DNA from: Acetobacter sacchari
GTDB lineage: Bacteria; Pseudomonadota; Alphaproteobacteria; Acetobacterales; Acetobacteraceae
Assembly (NCBI RefSeq): GCF_017377715.1
Contig: NZ_JAFVMF010000019.1
Span: 1-64,000, forward strand
Reading direction: 5' to 3'
DNA: 64,000 nt
The position numbers were made by a program, and so were the translations under genes. Of the stretch, positions 61,122 through 64,000 are shown piece by piece. The notes below the pieces were generated by a model. That model worked only from the letters and a program-made list of their open reading frames with translations, was not told the origin of the DNA and ran no database searches. Position 1 is the stretch's first letter. Each line of letters begins with the position of its first letter.

Positions 61122-61529
61122 ATGAGCGTCGATGCGGAAGACCCGAAAGAAAATCGGCTATATTCTGTGAGCGAACTTTCTCGTGAACTGGCGATTACAC
61201 CACGCTCCATGCGTTTTTACGAGGACAAGGGCCTGATCTCGCCGTCCCGCGTGGGCACGACGCGCGTGTATTCAATCCGTGACCGGGCTCGGATGAAGCT
61301 GATCATTCGCGGTAAGCAGCTTGGTTTCACTCTACGTGACATCAAGCAGTATCTTGACCTGTACGACGCGGACCCCAAGCACAGCGCGCAGAAAATGCTG
61401 CTTCTGAAGCAAATTCAGAAAAAGATGCGCGATCTCAACGCCATGAGTGCGGCGATTTCGGCTACGCTTTCTGACCTTGAAAACATTCAGCAGTCGTTGC
61501 TGAATTCCTTCACCGTCGACGCCGCGTGA
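61122..61529 (+). CDS. MerR-family regulator, LiuR-like
   Basis: 135 residues from the ATG at 61122; a longer in-frame start at 61029 or 61047 is possible. The winged helix is YSVSELSRELAITPRSMRFYEDKGLISPSR, followed by the RVYSIRDRARMKLIIRGKQLGFTLRDI region, then a coiled-coil dimer helix (LLLKQIQKKMRDLNAMSAAISATLSDLENIQQ). No metal-binding Cys is present. LiuR-type members control branched-chain or fatty-acid catabolism. It is the probable regulator of the fad genes through the TGACGT palindrome. Confidence 0.88.
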   Translation: MSVDAEDPKENRLYSVSELSRELAITPRSMRFYEDKGLISPSRVGTTRVYSIRDRARMKLIIRGKQLGFTLRDIKQYLDLYDADPKHSAQKMLLLKQIQKKMRDLNAMSAAISATLSDLENIQQSLLNSFTVDAA

Positions 61530-61650
61530 CATGATTGCGTCCGCATCAGGGTGCCTTCGTTGTGAACCGCCAAAGTCACATCGCTGGCATGGGGAGGGAG
61601 GCGGATCGCGCCTCTCGTCGCGGCGCACGCCGTTGGGTTACTAAAATGGT

Positions 61651-61672
61651 CTCCCAATGAGGGGAGTTTTTT
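61651..61672 (+). terminator. Intrinsic terminator of the merR gene
   Basis: Stem CTCCC (61651-61655) / GGGAG (61662-61666) with a six-base loop, then six T. The 3' arm GGGGAG also lies where an RBS for the small ORF at 61675 would be. Confidence 0.6.
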
Positions 61673-61674
61673 GA

Positions 61675-61836
61675 ATGACGCGATCAGGCATCATGTCGTC
61701 GGGCGGGATACCTACCGGTCCCGAAATTCCGCATCCCGGGCGCACCCCGCCTGTCCCGCCGCCTGCATTGGACGAACCTCCGGCGCACGAAGAGCCGGAA
61801 GAGCCGGAGCCTGTGAAAGATCCGCCGCTACAGTGA
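61675..61836 (+). CDS. Possible 53-residue proline-rich protein
   Basis: ATG with GGGGAG upstream, the same sequence that forms the 3' arm of the merR terminator. The peptide has a protein-like proline/glutamate-rich pattern (SSGGIPTGPEIPHPGRTPPV, then PEEPEPVKDPP), with no transmembrane segment. I recognise no domain. It could be a real small gene or chance; the biased composition favours coding, but the terminator overlap argues for weak or no translation. Confidence 0.4.
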   Translation: MTRSGIMSSGGIPTGPEIPHPGRTPPVPPPALDEPPAHEEPEEPEPVKDPPLQ

Positions 61837-61892
61837 CGCGTACGGGTGGTTGTTGATCGTGATCTGCTCACCTCTGAAGCGAGGAAATTCTC

Positions 61893-62354
61893 ATGTCGCC
61901 AAGTAACGCCTCGGGGCCATGGTATCTTGACGATCTCAAGACGGGCGATCTGTTTCGAAGCGGCGAATACGAAATGGACGCAAATCAGATTATAGCCTTT
62001 GCGCAGCAGTTCGATCCGCAGCCTTTCCATATCGACCACGAAGCCGCCAAAGCCTCGATGTTCGGTAAACTCGCCGCAAGTGGATGGCACACCGCTGCTA
62101 TCACCATGCGTCTTCTGGTTGAAACCCTTCCATTTTACAAAGGGTTGATCGGTCTTTCGACCGACATCCAGTGGCCGCGTCCGACGTATCCGGGCGACAG
62201 GCTGCGCGTGGAGTGCCGTGTCCTGGAGATTGCGCCCTCTCGATCTCGCCCTGAGCAGGGGGTGGTGACTGTCGAAACATTGACGCTTGGGCAGGAAGGG
62301 GAGCCGCGCCAACGCCAGATCACAAAAGTGCTGGCGTTCAGAAAACCCGAATGA
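61893..62354 (+). CDS. MaoC-family hotdog dehydratase
   Basis: 153 residues. MaoC-like motifs are present: DLKTGDLFRSGEYEMDANQIIAFAQQFDPQPFHIDHEAAKASMFGKLAASGWHTAAI carries the catalytic Asp/His pair, and the TDIQWPRPTYPGDRLRVECRVLEI strand follows. Such proteins act as (R)-specific enoyl-CoA hydratases or acyl-CoA dehydratases. It lies downstream of the merR gene, same strand, consistent with a fatty-acid role. It ends 11 nt before the convergent IMPase gene. Confidence 0.9.
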   Translation: MSPSNASGPWYLDDLKTGDLFRSGEYEMDANQIIAFAQQFDPQPFHIDHEAAKASMFGKLAASGWHTAAITMRLLVETLPFYKGLIGLSTDIQWPRPTYPGDRLRVECRVLEIAPSRSRPEQGVVTVETLTLGQEGEPRQRQITKVLAFRKPE

Positions 62355-62365
62355 ACGCCTGATGC

Positions 62366-63154
62366 TCAGGCGAGGGCAATTCCTGTCGCCTGCGACAGGG
62401 CTTCAGCCACGCCCGGAGCTGCAGCGAGAATCGTGGCCCCACCTGTCAAGCCGCCTTCCCGCAGGAACGGCGAGACGCGGGCGCCCGCTTCCTCAAGGAT
62501 GATCAGCGCGGCGGCGACGTCCCACAGGTTGATGACAATCTCGATATAGCCGTCCAGGCGCCCGCATGCGACGTCAGCCAGCGCGAGCGCTCCGGACCCG
62601 CCCGAACGCGGCATCGCGCCGAGATCGAGAATCGCACCGATTTTCTCCATGAAAACTGGCTTTGGAACGCGATTGCTCCATCCCATCTCGATCATCGCAC
62701 TGCGCGTGTCGGTGACGGGGGAAGCATGAATGGGCTTCCCGTTCATGAACGCGCCGCCGCCCAGTCGCGCGGTGTAGATCTCGCCCAGCGCGGGGGCGTT
62801 GATCACTCCCGCCACCGGGCAATCGCCGTCCAGCAGCCCAAGCGACACGCACCAGCGATTGCGACCGCGCGCAAAATTCGACGTGCCGTCGATGGGGTCA
62901 ATCACCCACCGCAAGCTTCCTTGCCTGACGCTGCCACCTTCCTCGCCTTGAAACCCGTCTTCAGGGAACAGTTCCTGCATACGGCGAGCGACGAATGCTT
63001 CGACGGCGCCGTCCGCTTCGGTCAGCCAGTCCTGAGCGGATTTTTGACTGCCGCTGGGACCGCCGGACGGCGGGCGCATTGCGATGGCCAAGCGAGAGGC
63101 GTCCTCGACCACTGCGCGAGCGGCTTCAAGACGGCGATCTATTGCGACGGACAT
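62366..63154 (-). CDS. Inositol monophosphatase family protein
   Basis: 262 residues. The metal-binding WVIDPIDGTSNFARG motif (with the catalytic Asp residues), EGGSVRQG upstream of it, GVINAPALGEIYTA, and the C-terminal NLWDVAAALIILEEAGARVS block match IMPase/SuhB. In bacteria this family includes SuhB-type and histidinol-phosphatase-like members; the substrate cannot be assigned here. The start is 400 nt from the sucC start on the other strand. Confidence 0.92.
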   Translation of the reverse strand: MSVAIDRRLEAARAVVEDASRLAIAMRPPSGGPSGSQKSAQDWLTEADGAVEAFVARRMQELFPEDGFQGEEGGSVRQGSLRWVIDPIDGTSNFARGRNRWCVSLGLLDGDCPVAGVINAPALGEIYTARLGGGAFMNGKPIHASPVTDTRSAMIEMGWSNRVPKPVFMEKIGAILDLGAMPRSGGSGALALADVACGRLDGYIEIVINLWDVAAALIILEEAGARVSPFLREGGLTGGATILAAAPGVAEALSQATGIALA

Positions 63155-63554
63155 GCTGCGTTCCAGCCGGAGCCGGCCTCTTCTGGCCGGCTAGACCGGC
63201 TGGTTATGGTTCCGGCGACGGTTATGCCGCTGACGCTCGGTGTAGTCGAGCGGCGACGTTCCTGTGTGCAAGGACGTAGGAGCAGTTCTCTGACGCTAAG
63301 GCGTTTGCGTATGAGACGCCGTTGATACGAAGAACGTGTTTTGACAGATAGCCTTTGGCGTCGAACACTCGTTGCTAGGAACGGGTGAGCGGGTTGAACG
63401 CATTTCCCAATCAAACGTTTGCTACAAAGCCGGAGCGAAAATAAACAACAGCCGGGGCGGGCGAGGTTTGAACCACGATAACTGGGGACACGCGGAGTCC
63501 GCATAACGGCCACAAGACATCCCCCCGCGAACGGGTGGGACTCAGGATGAAGCA
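63155..63554. promoter_or_regulatory. Divergent region before sucC with a possible promoter
   Basis: 400 bp with no supported gene. A perfect -35 TTGACA (63341-63346) with a 17-bp spacer and a poor -10 AACACT (63364-63369) is the best promoter candidate for sucC, implying a leader of about 180 nt. AGGA at 63544-63547 is the sucC RBS. No known riboswitch was recognised. Confidence 0.35.
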
Positions 63555-64000
63555 ATGAACATTCATGAGTATCAGGCTAAGGCTCTTCTTAAACGTTACG
63601 GGATGAACGTACCGCCGGGAGTGGTCGTGCATTCGCCGGGGGAAGCGCGAGATGCGGCCAAGACGCTTCCGGGGAGCGTCTTCGTCGTTAAGGCGCAAAT
63701 CCATGCAGGCGGTCGCGGCGCCGGACATTTTCTGGGGGAGTCTTCCGGCGGTGGCGTCCGCTTGGTGAAAACCCCGGAGGAGGCGAAAGCCGCAGCTTAC
63801 GATATGCTCGACCGCACGCTCGTCACCCGACAGACCGGTCCTGCCGGACGCGTTGTTCGTCGTCTGTATGTCGAGGCAGGCTGCGCAATCGACCGCGAGC
63901 TTTATCTGTCGCTTCTCATAGATCGCGTGGCGCGACGCATCACTGTCGTCGCATCTGACGCCGGCGGCATGAGCATTGAGGATGTGGCGGAGAAAACGCC
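63555..64000 (+). CDS. sucC: Succinyl-CoA ligase beta subunit, 5' part
   Basis: The gene continues past the window edge; the visible 148 residues are the N terminus of the ATP-grasp domain. [38 protein letters not shown] (ATP-binding) and [27 protein letters not shown] are typical of SucC, the ADP-forming subunit of the TCA-cycle enzyme. The closely related malate-CoA ligase beta subunit (MtkA) cannot be fully excluded from this part alone. RBS AGGA lies 7 nt before the ATG. Confidence 0.9.
   Translation, partial: MNIHEYQAKALLKRYGMNVPPGVVVHSPGEARDAAKTLPGSVFVVKAQIHAGGRGAGHFLGESSGGGVRLVKTPEEAKAAAYDMLDRTLVTRQTGPAGRVVRRLYVEAGCAIDRELYLSLLIDRVARRITVVASDAGGMSIEDVAEKT

Overview
The window is a GC-rich, densely packed alphaproteobacterial chromosome segment, most likely from an acetic acid bacterium or close relative (Acetobacteraceae). 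The grounds are gene content and local order: ffs-dnaX-ybaB-recR, clpS-clpA, aroE-coaE-dnaQ, a moxR/DUF58/DUF4159 operon divergent from a DUF1285-CCA transferase pair, a FYDLN-type (TIGR02300) protein near cmk, and an alphaproteobacterial-type cysteine synthase. The family assignment is inference from gene content; no rRNA lies in the window. I found no tRNA, CRISPR array, insertion sequence, phage or integrase.

Layout. 0-8 kb: a heptanucleotide tandem repeat at the left edge, then a four-gene minus-strand operon (moxR, DUF58, BatA/DUF4159, a VWA-like membrane protein). 8-12 kb: DUF1285 protein, CCA-adding enzyme, ABC exporter. 12-14 kb: a nitrilase divergent from a LysR regulator. 14-17 kb: clpS-clpA. 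17-26 kb: housekeeping genes (D,D-carboxypeptidase, methionine aminopeptidase, gamma-glutamyltransferase, SRP RNA, dnaX, ybaB, recR, folM-like reductase, folB). 26-34 kb: c-di-GMP GGDEF/EAL protein, TIGR02300 protein, cmk, transglutaminase-like protein, N-formylglutamate amidohydrolase, aroE, coaE, dnaQ. 34-40 kb: CHI-like periplasmic protein, an OmpR/EnvZ-type two-component system with a Pro/His-rich sensor, a PRC-barrel protein, an MFS transporter and a 51-residue DUF3309 protein. 40-50 kb: the accessory-looking part, with cysteine synthase, rhodanese, DUF2272 lipoprotein, mtnA, a histone-H1-like protein, about 1 kb of AT-rich sequence without a convincing gene, a TetR/MFS pair with palindromic operators, and an exported cupin_5 protein. 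50-53 kb: YqaA and YitT membrane proteins, fadD, fadL. 55-62 kb: fadA-fadN-fadE, a PaaI thioesterase, a MerR regulator, a MaoC hydratase. 62-64 kb: inositol monophosphatase-like protein and the start of sucC.

How the genes work together. The best-defined module is fatty-acid breakdown: FadL imports, FadD activates, FadE oxidises, FadN hydrates and dehydrogenates, FadA cleaves, with thioesterase and MaoC accessory enzymes. The MerR-family regulator and a perfect TGACGT-TT-ACGTCA palindrome in the fadL-fadA divergent promoter suggest the control circuit. The moxR operon probably makes an AAA+/VWA envelope machine. The nitrilase/LysR and MFS/TetR pairs look like self-contained inducible units.
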